Assembly (NCBI RefSeq): GCF_003576645.1
Contig: NC_044925.1
Location: 12,639,045 to 12,703,044, forward strand
Reading direction: 5' to 3'
Length of the DNA stretch: 64,000 nucleotides
DNA from: Ipomoea triloba
Lineage: Eukaryota; Streptophyta; Magnoliopsida; Solanales; Convolvulaceae
Part shown: piece by piece, positions 1-10,386 of the stretch
How positions within the stretch are numbered: position 1 is the first letter of the stretch
Layout: every line of letters starts with the position of its first letter
Made by a program: the position numbers and the translations under genes
Notes under the pieces: model-generated
Told to the model about the DNA's origin: nothing
The model's database searches: none
What the model saw: the letters and a program-made list of their open reading frames with translations, nothing else

Positions 1-1130
1 CCTCTGTCATTTTTGAGCTTCTGGATGTCATTATTTCTTCTCCTCTGCTTAACCGCATTGTGGAAAAATTTGGTGTTGTTATCTCCTCCTTGGAACCAGA
101 ATAACTTAGCCCTTTGTTTCCAGTATAAATTCTGCTTATCCAAGAGGTTGATAAATTGTTGCTGAGCATTCGAGAATTCCCACATACCTTTACTGTCAGT
201 TCTACAACGAAGGATGCCCATCCGTCTTTTGAGAGCTGCTATTTGTGGTTGCAAGTTTCGGTTGATGTCCTTGCCCCATTTCCATATTGCGTGGCTACAT
301 AGCTCAAATCTGGAACATAAGTTAAGGCCTTCTGTATAGCTCCAACTCTGATGCACAATCTCCCTGCAATGTGCTTCCTTGAGCCAATAGTTTTCAAACT
401 TAAATTTTCTCCTCCTAATCCGAAGTGTATATGCAGGCCACACAGCTATAGGAAGATGGTCACTTAAGGGAGTTTCGAGAGATTCTGCACAAGCTTCCCC
501 AAAAATATCCAACCACCCATCATTGACAAGAATCCGGTCAAGTTTCTCTCTGATCCAGTTAGGTGTACCTCTACCTCTTTCCCAAGTGAACTGATACCCT
601 TTGAACTCAAAATTTCTCAATCCACTGAACTCAATTGCTTCCCTGAAGCCTTGCATGAGCCAAAGGGGTTGTTGGGCCCCACCTAGTTTCTCTTCTGGAC
701 TAAGAATGTCATTGAAGTCTCCCATCAGCATCCAAGGGAGTGAGTTGTTTGTAGATAGCTCTTTGAGGAGCTCCCAGGTGTCCTTACGTCTATGTCTAGC
801 CGGACTGCCATAGAAGCCGGTAAACCGCCATGTAGGGGACTCAGCCGAATGCTTAATGGTGATGTCAATAAGGTTAGCCGAATGACTTATAATATTAACC
901 TCCAACTCTCTTTTCCAAACGATGGCTAACCCGCCACTAAAACCTACGTTATCCACTGTGAACAGAGAATCCAAACCCAGTCTTCTTCTGATAACCTCCA
1001 TCTTGTTTGAGCATAGTTTAGTTTCCATTAAAAAGATTAAAAGAGGTTTTTTAGATTGGACTAAATCCACCAAGACTTGGACTGTGGCTTGATTGCCAAG
1101 CCCACGGCAATTCCATGAAATGAAGCTCAT
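1..1130 (-). CDS. LINE (L1-type) ORF2, endonuclease N-terminus, 3'-partial
   Basis: The minus strand is open from an ATG at 1130 to the left edge, about 376 codons without a stop. Residues 1-225 read as an APE-like endonuclease/exonuclease/phosphatase domain of a plant LINE: an SWNCRGLGN start (residues 5-13), catalytic Glu in LMETK (about 36), GFYG (about 105-108), GDFND (about 137-141) and SDHLPI near 215. The following 150 residues are the linker before the reverse transcriptase, including a WFQGGDNNTKFFH motif that precedes RT in plant LINEs. RT and RNase H would lie outside the window. A TAG stands five codons upstream of the ATG, which supports this start. No ORF1 is visible upstream. 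The long open frame suggests a fairly young insertion. Family assignment is from motif recognition, not a search. Confidence 0.9.
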   Translation of the reverse strand, partial: MSFISWNCRGLGNQATVQVLVDLVQSKKPLLIFLMETKLCSNKMEVIRRRLGLDSLFTVDNVGFSGGLAIVWKRELEVNIISHSANLIDITIKHSAESPTWRFTGFYGSPARHRRKDTWELLKELSTNNSLPWMLMGDFNDILSPEEKLGGAQQPLWLMQGFREAIEFSGLRNFEFKGYQFTWERGRGTPNWIREKLDRILVNDGWLDIFGEACAESLETPLSDHLPIAVWPAYTLRIRRRKFKFENYWLKEAHCREIVHQSWSYTEGLNLCSRFELCSHAIWKWGKDINRNLQPQIAALKRRMGILRCRTDSKGMWEFSNAQQQFINLLDKQNLYWKQRAKLFWFQGGDNNTKFFHNAVKQRRRNNDIQKLKNDR

Positions 1131-1761
1131 TGTGTGTCGGACTACTTGATGTCATAATCTGAGAAAAGGGAGCTGAGATAGGAGCCTTACAATATGCACG
1201 AAAACTGGTGAACAAAACACGGGTTGATGGATAAAATTGGTTATGGGAAATGCTGTCAAAAGAGGACAATGAACTAAGCGGGTAGTAAAATCCAAGCTGA
1301 AGCAGAAGAAGGAAGCAAGATGAAAGAACTTGTTACAATAACAAGAAGGAAGAAGACAACAACAACAACAGTAGCTTGTCAACTAGGACAAGAGGAAGAA
1401 GCTCATCATCATGAATGAGAGGGAAATCTTACGAAGATGCTGTAATCTTGACCAAATTAAAACGATGAGAAGTCCAGTGGTGGCTGCTTTCCTCACCGGT
1501 ATCTGCGCTACATCTTACCCACCGGCGGAGCGCGACGGACAGTCGGCATGGCCGACCGGACCAAGGGAAGAAGCACCCAACGGCACTCTGGCTCAAAAAA
1601 CCCTAGCGTAGTAGTGTTTGAAACAGTTGTATACTTAAATTTTGGGCTGCTTCTTTGTTCCCTTTTCAAAATCCACCTATTTTTGTATCCCACCCAAAAA
1701 ACCAGCCCAACCGTGTTTATGACTCTTTTCCGGCCACAATCACCGGCGACCAGACTGTGGA
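1131..1761 (-). other. LINE 5' flank or leader, no gene resolved
   Basis: This stretch lies upstream of the LINE ORF on the minus strand. It is T/C-rich near the ORF (a GTT-type triplet run around 1355-1375 on the minus strand), as in a leader. Around 1500-1610 it becomes GC-richer, with a minus-strand start of only 13 codons (MPTVRRAPPVGKM). The longer open frames here, on both strands, match nothing I recognise and are probably chance. It may be the LINE 5' UTR, or the host sequence it landed in. The 5' end of the LINE cannot be fixed. Confidence 0.35.
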
Positions 1762-1770
1762 GATGCTCTA

Positions 1771-2571
1771 GCAAATTATTCTGTGAACCCGAGTTCACCT
1801 TACAAAGTGAATTCGAGTCTAAAATACACAATTTACATAGTGAATGTTCACAATTTATATACTGAATGCTCACAACTAAATGTTCACAATTTAAATACTT
1901 GATGTTCACAATTTGAATTATGAACCTACAGAATGTAAATTGTGACCAATCGTTATACCCTGCACCACGGTGCACATTGTGCACATAGCAATGTGCACCA
2001 CGTACGTAAAACGACGTCGTTTTTGTGTTAGTGGACGCGGACGCGAATGACTCCAGGGAATTCATTATCTATAATACACATAATCATTATCTAGAATACA
2101 CAGAACGTTTGCCTAGAATACACAGAATGTTTGCCCAGAATACACAGAATATTGACACACAATACACAAAACTCATCATTCTAACTCTCGAATGCACAAA
2201 CACATCACAACCTGTGTTAATAACATGAATACACAGAATATTGACACAAAATACACAGAACTCATCCTCCTAAACATTCGAATGCACAAACACATCACAA
2301 CATGTGTTACTAACATGAATACACATAACGGTTGCCTAGAATACACAGAACGGTTGCCTAGAATACACATAATGATTTCCTGGAATACACAGAATATTAA
2401 CATAAATACAGAGACCGGCCGAAATGGGAAACATGATTTCTAAAAAAACGGACGATTAGTTTACAATACTCAAAACGACGTCGTTTAGGTACGTGGTGCA
2501 CATTGCTATGTGCATCGTGGTGCACGGTATAATTTGCCAATTGTGACCATGTTTCGTGATATAACTATTTG
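1771..2571. mobile_element. Mutator-like element (outer), non-autonomous
   Basis: The 9-bp direct repeat GATGCTCTA occurs at 1762-1770 and 2572-2580, the target-site duplication length of MULEs. The inner ends are weakly inverted: GCAAATTATT at the left, and CAAATAGTTAT when the right end is read on the minus strand. The left part (1790-1937) is a run of short degenerate repeats built on TTCACAATTT. No transposase is present. A second MULE-like element is nested inside it at 1949-2538. Confidence 0.6.
1949..2538. mobile_element. Mutator-like MITE nested in the outer MULE
   Basis: The element is flanked by an 11-bp direct repeat AATTGTGACCA (1938-1948 and 2539-2549). Its ends form an inverted repeat of about 65 bp: TTATACCCTGCACCACGG at the left against ATTATACCGTGCACCACG read inward from the right, continuing through GTGCACATAGCAATGTGCAC-type sequence to the palindrome AAACGACGTCGTTT at 2008-2023 and 2472-2487. 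The interior (about 2075-2405) is a degenerate repeat of GAATACACAGAA. There is no transposase; it would need one in trans. Confidence 0.75.
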
Positions 2572-2904
2572 GATGCTCTAAGGTGGGCCTTGATCCATAA
2601 TACAATAATTGCGAAAACAAGTATAATCTATATATATATATATATATTAAAACAGAAGTGCTAGCTTTCCCGCTCATTTTAGTCCAAAAATTTTGAAATC
2701 GGTCAACATAATATTATATAATAATTTCCTTATCAGAAATTCTAGTCTTCTTTATCATTCTTTATCATTCCTTATTTATGGCTAAAATTGACAAAATATT
2801 CAAAATATAATTTCATTCCTTATTATACACAGAAATTAATGAAATATTTTATTCAATTCCATTCTTGTATGGATTCCTTAAACAAAATAGTTTAACGTTG
2901 CGTA

Positions 2905-2958
<54 letters not shown>

Positions 2959-2974
2959 GTATGTATATATATAG

Positions 2975-3825
2975 AGATTACTATATGATGTATATTATAA
3001 TATTCAAAAAAATATTAATATATTATGTTAATGTACGTAATTAAATTCCTCTCATAATAATATTCAAAAAAAATTCCAACAATAAAATTACTATATGATG
3101 TATATTATAGTATTCCAAAAAAATATTACTATATTATGTTGATATACGTAATTAAATTCCTCTCATGATAATATTCAAAAAAAAAATCCAACAATCAAAT
3201 TACTATATGATGTATATTATTGCATTCAAAAAAAATATTACTATATTATGTTAATGTACGTAATTAAATTCCTCTCATGATAATATACCATGCAATTTAA
3301 TTATGGTTCAAAATATTTTAATCTTGCGTATTTTTTATTTTATATTCATAAACAATCAAATTACTATATGATGTATATTATAGTATTCAAAAAAAATTAC
3401 TATATTATGTTAATATACGTAATTAAATTTCTTTCATGATAATATTTAAAAAAAATTCCAACAATCAAATTACTATATGATGTATATTATAGTATTCAAA
3501 AAAATTATTACTATATTATGTTAATGTACGTAATTAAATTCCTCTCATGATAATATTCAAAAAAAATCAACATCAAATTACTATATGATGTATATTATAG
3601 TATTAAAAAAATATTACTATATTATGTTAATGCACGCAATTAAATTCCTCTCATGATAATATTAAAAAAAATTCCAACAATCAAATGACTATATGATGTA
3701 TATTATAGTATTAAAAAATATTATTATATTTATGTTAATGTACGTAATTAAATTTCTCTCATGATAATATTCAAAAAAAATTCCAACAATCAAATTACTA
3801 TATGATGTATATTATAGTATAGTAT

Positions 3826-3830
<5 letters not shown>
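2975..3830. repeat. AT-rich minisatellite, about 8 units of about 110 bp
   Basis: The phrase TACTATATGATGTATATTA recurs about every 105-155 bases (near 2980, 3090, 3205, 3360, 3470, 3580, 3690 and 3795). Each copy is followed by an A-run, ATTATGTTAATGTACGTAAT and CCTCTCATGATAATATTC. Units differ by small substitutions and indels, and one carries an insertion around 3290-3350. The array lies inside the candidate Helitron. It has no coding potential. Confidence 0.85.
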
Positions 3831-3875
<45 letters not shown>

Positions 3876-5832
3876 AAAAGTGTTGTTTTACTGCCAATCT
3901 TGAAAACAATACTTTTGTTTTGAAATTTGAAATTAGCATCATTTTTTACCTAATTAAAGAATTACAAAAATGCAATATATGTTAATTTAATTTATAGTAA
4001 TGATTACCTAAAGTGTTTATTATACCATGAATCATGGTATATTTTAAGTTACACTAAACTAATACTTCCTATATTCTTTTTCAACTTAAGTTCAGTTTTT
4101 GAATATATACAAACAAAATTAATATATAAAAAATATATTATTAGAAAGTTCTAATTAAAAACTTTTAAATAACACCTATATTAGTATTTTTATTTTAATG
4201 AATTAAATTAACATACAATTATATTAAATCACTATATTATATCCATTTTCAATATAATATTGGTTCATTTTTAAAACAATGTTGCAGATTGATTTTTTAC
4301 AATACTATTGCAATATATAATTAAAATTAACATAGACTTACATAATAATAATCTATATTTATATATATATATATATATTAAAACAAAAGTGTCATTTTTC
4401 TGTCCATCTTAAGAAAATACTTCTGCCATTTTTTACCTAATTAAACAATAACAAAAATGTTATATATGTTAATTTAATTTATACTAATGATAACCTAAAT
4501 ATTTATTATACCATGAATCATGGTCTACTTTTAAGGTTAAATATTTATTATACCATGAATCATGGTCTACTTTTAAGGTACACTACACTAATACTCAATA
4601 GGCAAAAGGGTTAAATAGACCCATGTACTAACACAGATTGTTCATCTAGCACAATGAACTAAAATATGGTCCATCTAGGCTATTATACTCCCAATTATTT
4701 TTCATCTAGCATTTTTAGCCTATTTCTAACAAGTAACTCATCTAATTTGTTGACATGGAAAAATAAAATAAGAAAAAATGATGACATGTTATTTATAGGA
4801 ATGTTTTTGATGATTTTACCCTATTTCATTAATGAAGAAAATGATTTCTTGCAATGAAATAGGGTTGAAATCAAAGTTGCTATATAAATATATAATGCTT
4901 TAATTACAGTGTACTGCACTACTGTGTATTTATAGTGGGGTATTCAAAGTCGTTCGGCAATGAAATTTCATGAAAAATCAATATATGAAAATTAAATTAT
5001 TTTTATAATAACTTAAGATATTGTATTGGGTAAATTTTATTATTTTTAAAAATAGTTGTACATATTGAATCATTGTTGCATGTCAAAAGTTCACCCAAAA
5101 TATTTGTTGCATGTCAATTTGTTTACTTCATCTAACTTTTAAAAATAACTAAAATATTATTACTACTATATATAAATTTTTTCCTACATAAATGATGTTG
5201 TTTTTCAAAGTTTAAAAATGTGAAAACTAAAATATATCATTATTATGATTTTAGCATTCTACTAATAACAAATATAAGTATTATTGCATAGTTTTGTAGT
5301 ACAAATGATGTACACAAATTTTATGAAACATCATAAATTATAAAAATTTACAAATCTAAAATAATAGTTATTATTTAAATATTATGAGCCCAAAAAAAAT
5401 AATTTACGTTAATAACATAACTGAATAAAAACTAACATAAAAATGAACTAATTGAACTAACTTACATTTGTGGAGTTTGAAAAAAAAATGTTATTGGGTA
5501 AATGTCTCACATTTAAATATAATGTTATTAAATTAATTGAAATTCACATATTTAATAATGATGCATTATCTCGAGATCTATCAATTTAAAATGAAGAAGA
5601 ATAAGAGATAATAGAATTAAAAAAAAAAATAAACTTTCAATAAATTAGTTAAAAACACATCGATCTACAAATATTGAACCACAAAGTCTATTGTGGACCT
5701 ATTATTTAAATGATGATCTAGAGATGTTTTGATTGCACTACATTTATGGGTTGGAAAATATTTAGAAACAAAACTAAATGCTTTCCAGACATCTATTACT
5801 ATTTATGATAACAAACAAAAGTCTAAGGCAAA

Positions 5833-5972
5833 AACTTGTATGAGACCGTATCATGATTTGAATCTGTGAGACGGGTCGGATCTTTAATTAACGAGGTCAA
5901 AGATCCGATCCATTAATCAAAGATCTAACCCGTTTTACGAATTGAGACTCGTGAGACGGTCTCACACAAGTT
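5833..5972. mobile_element. Short foldback MITE (GAGACGGTCTCAC type)
   Basis: The ends are inverted: AACTTGTATGAGACCGT (5833-5849) matches AACTTGTGTGAGACCGT read on the minus strand from 5972, 16 of 17 bases. The interior repeats GTGAGACGGGTC-like and AAAGATCCGATC/GATCTAACCCG segments in both orientations, so the whole 140 bp could fold into a hairpin. I recognise the motif as a dispersed plant MITE type, but the superfamily is not assigned. Confidence 0.6.
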
Positions 5973-7069
5973 CTACTCAAAGTTTAAAATATCACCAAAG
6001 TAGAATTTGAAACAAAACTAAGATATCAATGTAAAATTTTTAAATAAGAATGTTTTTTCATTCAAGGAAAAAAAATTGTATAATATTTATCAATATCTAT
6101 ATAATAAAAATTTTATCAATTTCTCTTTTTATCCATTTATGTAGACATATATTATATTTATAGTATTTTATACAATATGAAAATATATGCACATTTTTTA
6201 ATAGAATTGTGATTGCTGGTATAATTATACACGTTAATTACTACAATGGTTACTTATTAAAACAATTATTTTAAAATATGTCTAAACTCATACTCTTAAT
6301 TAAAAATTCAAAAATATTTAAAATTTATCTAAATATGTAATATAGTTACTTAGTTAGGGACTACGTTAATCCATATAAAGTTAAAAAAAATTAAACTCTT
6401 TTAATATGTAAATGTAATTTTCTTAATTATAATTAATAAAATATAAAATATAATTAAAAATAAACTTATTAAATTAACAAATTTTTTATTCATAAATATT
6501 TATATTTTTAAAAATGCATGCATACATATACTTATGCATTATATTAATCATACAAAATTAAAATGTTATTTTTTAATTTCTAAATTTAATTATAATATAT
6601 CAATATAAATTATAATTACATAAATTATATATAGAATTTGCATATATACATATTAATAAACATTATTTGTATATATATTGTATTACACAATCATACAAGA
6701 AAATGCGTTTGATTAGAGTTTAAAATCACATATACAAAATTTAAAATTTACATTTTTTAATTTCTAGGTATAATTTTCTTAGTTATTATTCATATTGTTA
6801 GAATTATAATATAAGATTAGGACTAATTCAATTTAATTATGTAAATTTTTCTCTATAAATTTATATAAATATGTACATGATTATAGATTATAATAATCAT
6901 ACAAAATTTTAATTTTGTATGCTATGATAATAGATACTTGACCAAATATATGAAAATTCAACTATATTATTATATTGTACATTTTAATATATTTATATTT
7001 TTAATTTTTTTTTATTTAAATTCATAATAACAAAATTTTTTTCCATGCATAGCACGGGTAAAACACTAG

Positions 7070-7404
7070 TTCTATTAAAAATTGGTAAAACAATTCGGAT
7101 TTTTTTAAAAGTATTATTAACTAAAATAATTTGACTTTTTTCTCAAAAAATAATTTGACTTTTAATTCACTATTTAAAATGATTACTGACTATGCCATCA
7201 TTTTTAAATTCGTTTTAGATTATTAATTTATCTAAAATAGTTTATTAACTATGTATAATTTATTCAACTTGGTCATTCATTATTCACACCGGAAGATTAA
7301 ATTGAATAAATTTTGCATATTTGATGAATCACTCTGTTAAGTTTGTTTGAACTATCAGTCGACGACTATTTGAAAATTATGATATACTCCGTAATTGATG
7401 AATC
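7070..7404. other. AT-rich intergenic spacer, nothing recognised
   Basis: The stretch lies between the Helitron 3' end and the hAT-like element. It contains a short partial repeat (TAATTTGACTTTT at about 7126 and 7150). No ORF, RNA gene or terminal structure is visible. Confidence 0.5.
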
Positions 7405-7515
7405 TTTTTGATTAGGGGTGGCGTTTCGAGATTCGGTTCGATTTTTTTGGTTTCGGTATTAAAAAATGATTCCACTCGGTTTAACATTATAATTTGGTTT
7501 GGTTTGAAAAAGTTT

Positions 7516-7745
7516 GTGTAAAGTGTCATTCCGCACCATGAACTATATGAGATTGTTCATGCTGCATCATAGTCTTTCATAACATATATTTCGAGCCACT
7601 AATCATTTATTTTTTTTTCGTCTAGCATTTTTTACAAGTTTCCAAGTTACTATGATGACATGTCACAAGTTAATAGCTGATGTGGTGCTTATTTCTGGTT
7701 ATTGATGTGTTTCTTAGTTTATGTGGCAGCCATGTAATGGTTTTA

Positions 7746-7792
<47 letters not shown>

Positions 7793-8693
7793 AACTTGAG
7801 ACCGTGACCAAGAGGAGCCGTCGGTAGAGTTCCAACATTGTCGCCGGAGAAGCCAAATCAAGAAAGTTCAAATTCTGGAAGATCAAAGTCTAAACAGGGT
7901 ATAAATCAAATTATGGAAAATCAAAGTTCAAAGCCAAGTCAGATCACTGATGAGGAAGCTCAGAGCTTGAACAAACGGAAACTTTGTTCAGGGTATAAAT
8001 TGAAGGAGATAAATGGCATCAATATATTTTTTGCTGGCAGTGAGAATGATGCCTCAGAATCTGAAACTAATGGCAATTTGAGTAATAGAACATCAGTGCG
8101 TATAGTTCAGCAAGCTGCGAATTGAATAAGCCAGATTTCATTCAGTAGTGAAGAAAAAATTTCTCCGAAAAAGCCTACCATTATACCTGAGGTGGCAAAA
8201 CATCATGAATTGAGTGGAACTCTTGAAAAAAATTTTCCCGAAGAAGCAGCTGTCATATGCAAAGTGCAATCTAGGAATTACTTTTTGGTGGTGTCCGCAA
8301 TCCATTTCACTTGTTTCTGCTGCCAAATCAAGAGGCTTTGGATTCAAATTAGTCATGGATGTGAGTGCCCCATCTTAGAGAAGAAGGATCATCGAATCAA
8401 TTCGTCGGAATACCGGCCGCCGGCGCCAGAAATTGTCAAACACAAATTTGGAGAAAAAAGTTGCAGTCGCGGGAGAGAATCGGGTCAGCGTGGTGGGTTT
8501 GGAACAACTGTTTACGAAAAAAGAAAAATAAAAAAATAAAAAATTTCATGGCAGCATATTATTACTGGTGACCTGTAAAAAATGCTACATGGAAAAAAAT
8601 TAATGGTAGGTGGCTCGAAATATATGTTATGAAAGACCATGGTGCTACATGAAAAATCTGATACAGTTCATGGTGCGGGATGACACTTTAGGC
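7516..8693 (+). mobile_element. Pack-MULE carrying a host gene fragment
   Basis: The 9-bp direct repeat AAAAAGTTT flanks the element (7507-7515 and 8694-8702). Terminal inverted repeats of about 110-120 bp begin TAAAGTGTCATTCCGCACC at the left and TAAAGTGTCATCCCGCACC read inward from the right, and continue through CTTTCATAACATATATTTCG. Between them is a transcript-like segment with a recognisable plant protein fragment (7838-8260). An A tract of about 41 bases at 7749-7789 separates the left repeat from the captured segment. No transposase is encoded. Confidence 0.8.
7838..8539 (+). pseudogene. Captured DUF4057-family protein fragment with one in-frame stop
   Basis: One frame is open from 7838 to 8539 except for a single TGA at 8123. 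Before the stop it reads ITDEEAQSLNKRKLCSGYKL and then INGINIFFAGSENDASESE; after it, ISPKKPTIIPEVAKHHELSG and TLEKNF. I recognise both as consecutive segments of the plant DUF4057 family (typical SLNKRKPCSGYK and PEVAKQRELSGTLE motifs); the family's function is unknown to me. The homology fades after about 8250, where the frame runs on without recognisable similarity. There is no ATG at the start of the frame. The stop, missing N-terminus and position between MULE inverted repeats make it a captured, broken fragment. Chimeric transcription is possible. Confidence 0.75.
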
Positions 8694-8826
8694 AAAAAGT
8701 TTTGTTTTGGCTCGAAATTGGTTCGATTCGGTTTTTGAACCTCAAATTTTAATATTTCCTAATTTTATAAACACACTATCAAACAATACATATTCACATA
8801 GTCCAAATCCAAAGTCTAACCATTAT

Positions 8827-9938
8827 AATACCCAATTTAGTCCTCGACTATAGTGGTTTTACTCGATTTAGTCCTAAGTGACTTTTTGTACTCAATTAAG
8901 TCCCGGACTTTGATGATTTTACTCAATTAAGTCCTCCGTTAATAATTCTGTTCGTTGACTGTTAAAAGCAGGGTTAATATGGTAATTTAACCTCCCTCCT
9001 CCCTTTTGTTCAAATTGCCATCTTCTTCCTCATTTCTCCTCCATCACCTTATCGACTGTAATTAAAAAAAAATGGGAAACTAAACGAGTACACGACCACT
9101 GCATCTTCACTCTTTGTTTATCACATGTGGTCTCTACCACCATAATTCATGGCTTAGGAAACTAGTCAACTACTGCATGCCTACGTTCCCTTCTTCCTAT
9201 GCGTTTTCTCTCTTCACTAGCTCGGATCAAAGAACCTAATGCCCATTCGTGGAACACCATGATCAAAGGCTATTCCATGACTTTAAATCCCCATGACTCT
9301 ATTGTTTTCTACGCGAAAAATACAGGAAAATTATGTGTTTCCCCACAAGCACATCTTTACTTTGCTTCTCAAAGCCTTTTCAAAGGCCAAAGCAGGAAAC
9401 CCACTAAAGGTTTTTGCTCAATTACTGAAGTTTGGGTTCGGGACCATTTTGTGCAGAATTCTTTGGTTTCAACTTTTGTTGTCTGTGCGTACATTGAACT
9501 TTTGCGCAAGGTGTTCGTTGAAATGCAGAAAAGAGATGTTATTTCTTATACTGCATTGATTGATGGGTTCAAGAGAAATAGGAGGTCAGCTGAAGCTTTG
9601 GAGCTTTTTCTAGAGATGAAAAAGCCTGGTGTGAGGGTGGATGAAGGTACTGTAGTTAGTATTCACAAATTTTTCTTGCTATTTAATTTTTTTTTATTTT
9701 TAAATTACAGTCTGAAAGAAGATGAAGGAGAAATGAGGAAGAGATGGAAATTTGACCAAAAGGGAGGAGGGACGATAAATTACCATATTAACCTTACTTT
9801 TAACAGTCAACTAACGGAATTGTTAGCGGAGGATCTAATTGGGTAAAATCATCAAAGTCCATGACTTAATTGAGTACAAAAAGTCACTTAGAACTAAATT
9901 GAGTAAAACCACTATAGTCGAGTACTAAATTGGGTATT
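8827..9938 (+). mobile_element. Long-inverted-repeat element carrying a PPR gene fragment
   Basis: The ends are long inverted repeats of about 180 bp. The left reads AATACCCAATTTAGTCCTCG onward; the right, read inward, gives AATACCCAATTTAGTACTCG, followed on both sides by the CTATAGTGGTTTTACTC block, AAGTGACTTTTTGTACTCAA and a block ending near TTAATATGGTAATTTA (about 9000 and 9760). A clear target duplication is not visible, so MULE membership is only likely. The interior holds a pentatricopeptide-repeat coding fragment without introns. Confidence 0.65.
9190..9660 (+). pseudogene. Captured pentatricopeptide repeat (PPR) protein fragment, frameshifted
   Basis: From the ATG at 9199 the frame reads IKEPNAHSWNTMIKGYS, a typical PPR helix pair of the PLS type. 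At about 9316 the homology moves one frame (QENYVFPHKHIFTLLLKAFS, LKVFAQLLKFG) and at about 9440 it returns to the first frame (HFVQNSLVSTF, RKVFVEMQKRDVISYTALID, GFKRNRRSAEALELFLEMKK). Roughly four PPR units are recognisable. Two frameshifts and the lack of an organelle-targeting N-terminus make it a pseudogene. After 9660 the frame runs into the right inverted repeat. PPR proteins normally act in organelle RNA processing; this copy cannot be assumed to. Confidence 0.8.
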
Positions 9939-10386
9939 AACTCTATAACAAAATAGCAATCCAAAGTTCAACCACAGTACTAAGCACTAATACCAAACAT
10001 CAGTTGGTTTTTTTGCACAACCGACTCTTCTGTTGGCTCACTTGGAATGTTTTATTGACAAGATGAAGAATAATCTATCTGTATAGTTAATATTTGGAGA
10101 ACAAGTGTCAAATATTGTATAGTTAATTTTGGACACAATCCATCATTGCTAGTGCACTGGAATATAATTTTCTAGTGCGCTGGAATATATTTCCCGTACA
10201 CTGGAAATCAACATTAGAAAGATGTTAAAGCACATTAATTTTATAAAAATATGAAACTAAGAAAAATAATGAATATTGTAAGAATAACTGAAGTTAGATA
10301 TAATTGTGAAGTAAAGAACAATTGCGGAAAACAACAAAAATGCAAAGTACAGAATAAGTCATAAAGAAATTAAATAAAAATTTGAG

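Larger units (their letters stand above)
2627..7069 (+). mobile_element. Candidate non-autonomous Helitron, decayed
   Basis: The left end has a Helitron-like start, TC followed by (TA)n and TTAAAACAGAAGTG, preceded by A. The right end has a GC-containing hairpin (CCATGCATAGCACGGG, 7043-7058) followed by CTAG at 7066-7069 and a host T, the canonical Helitron terminus between A and T. A second start-like sequence (TCTATATTTATATA, 4352) and a third around 3870 suggest nested or alternative 5' ends, so the true element could be 4352-7069. The interior is AT-rich with (TA)n tracts (2628-2648, 2911-2945, 3832-3872), a minisatellite (2975-3830) and a 41-bp tandem duplication at 4497-4579. No Rep/helicase is visible. 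Confidence 0.55.

Noticed and set aside
601..813. 70-codon plus-strand frame at the left end
   Set aside because: It is antisense to the LINE endonuclease frame, which has clear catalytic motifs.
1508..2065. 185-codon minus-strand frame at 1508-2065
   Set aside because: It crosses the MULE target duplication and repeat-rich terminal sequence, so it is a chance frame spanning unrelated segments.
4666..4857. 63-codon frame in the Helitron region and the 74-codon frame at 14263
   Set aside because: Both are AT-rich, lysine/isoleucine-rich chance frames without motifs or neighbours that support a gene.
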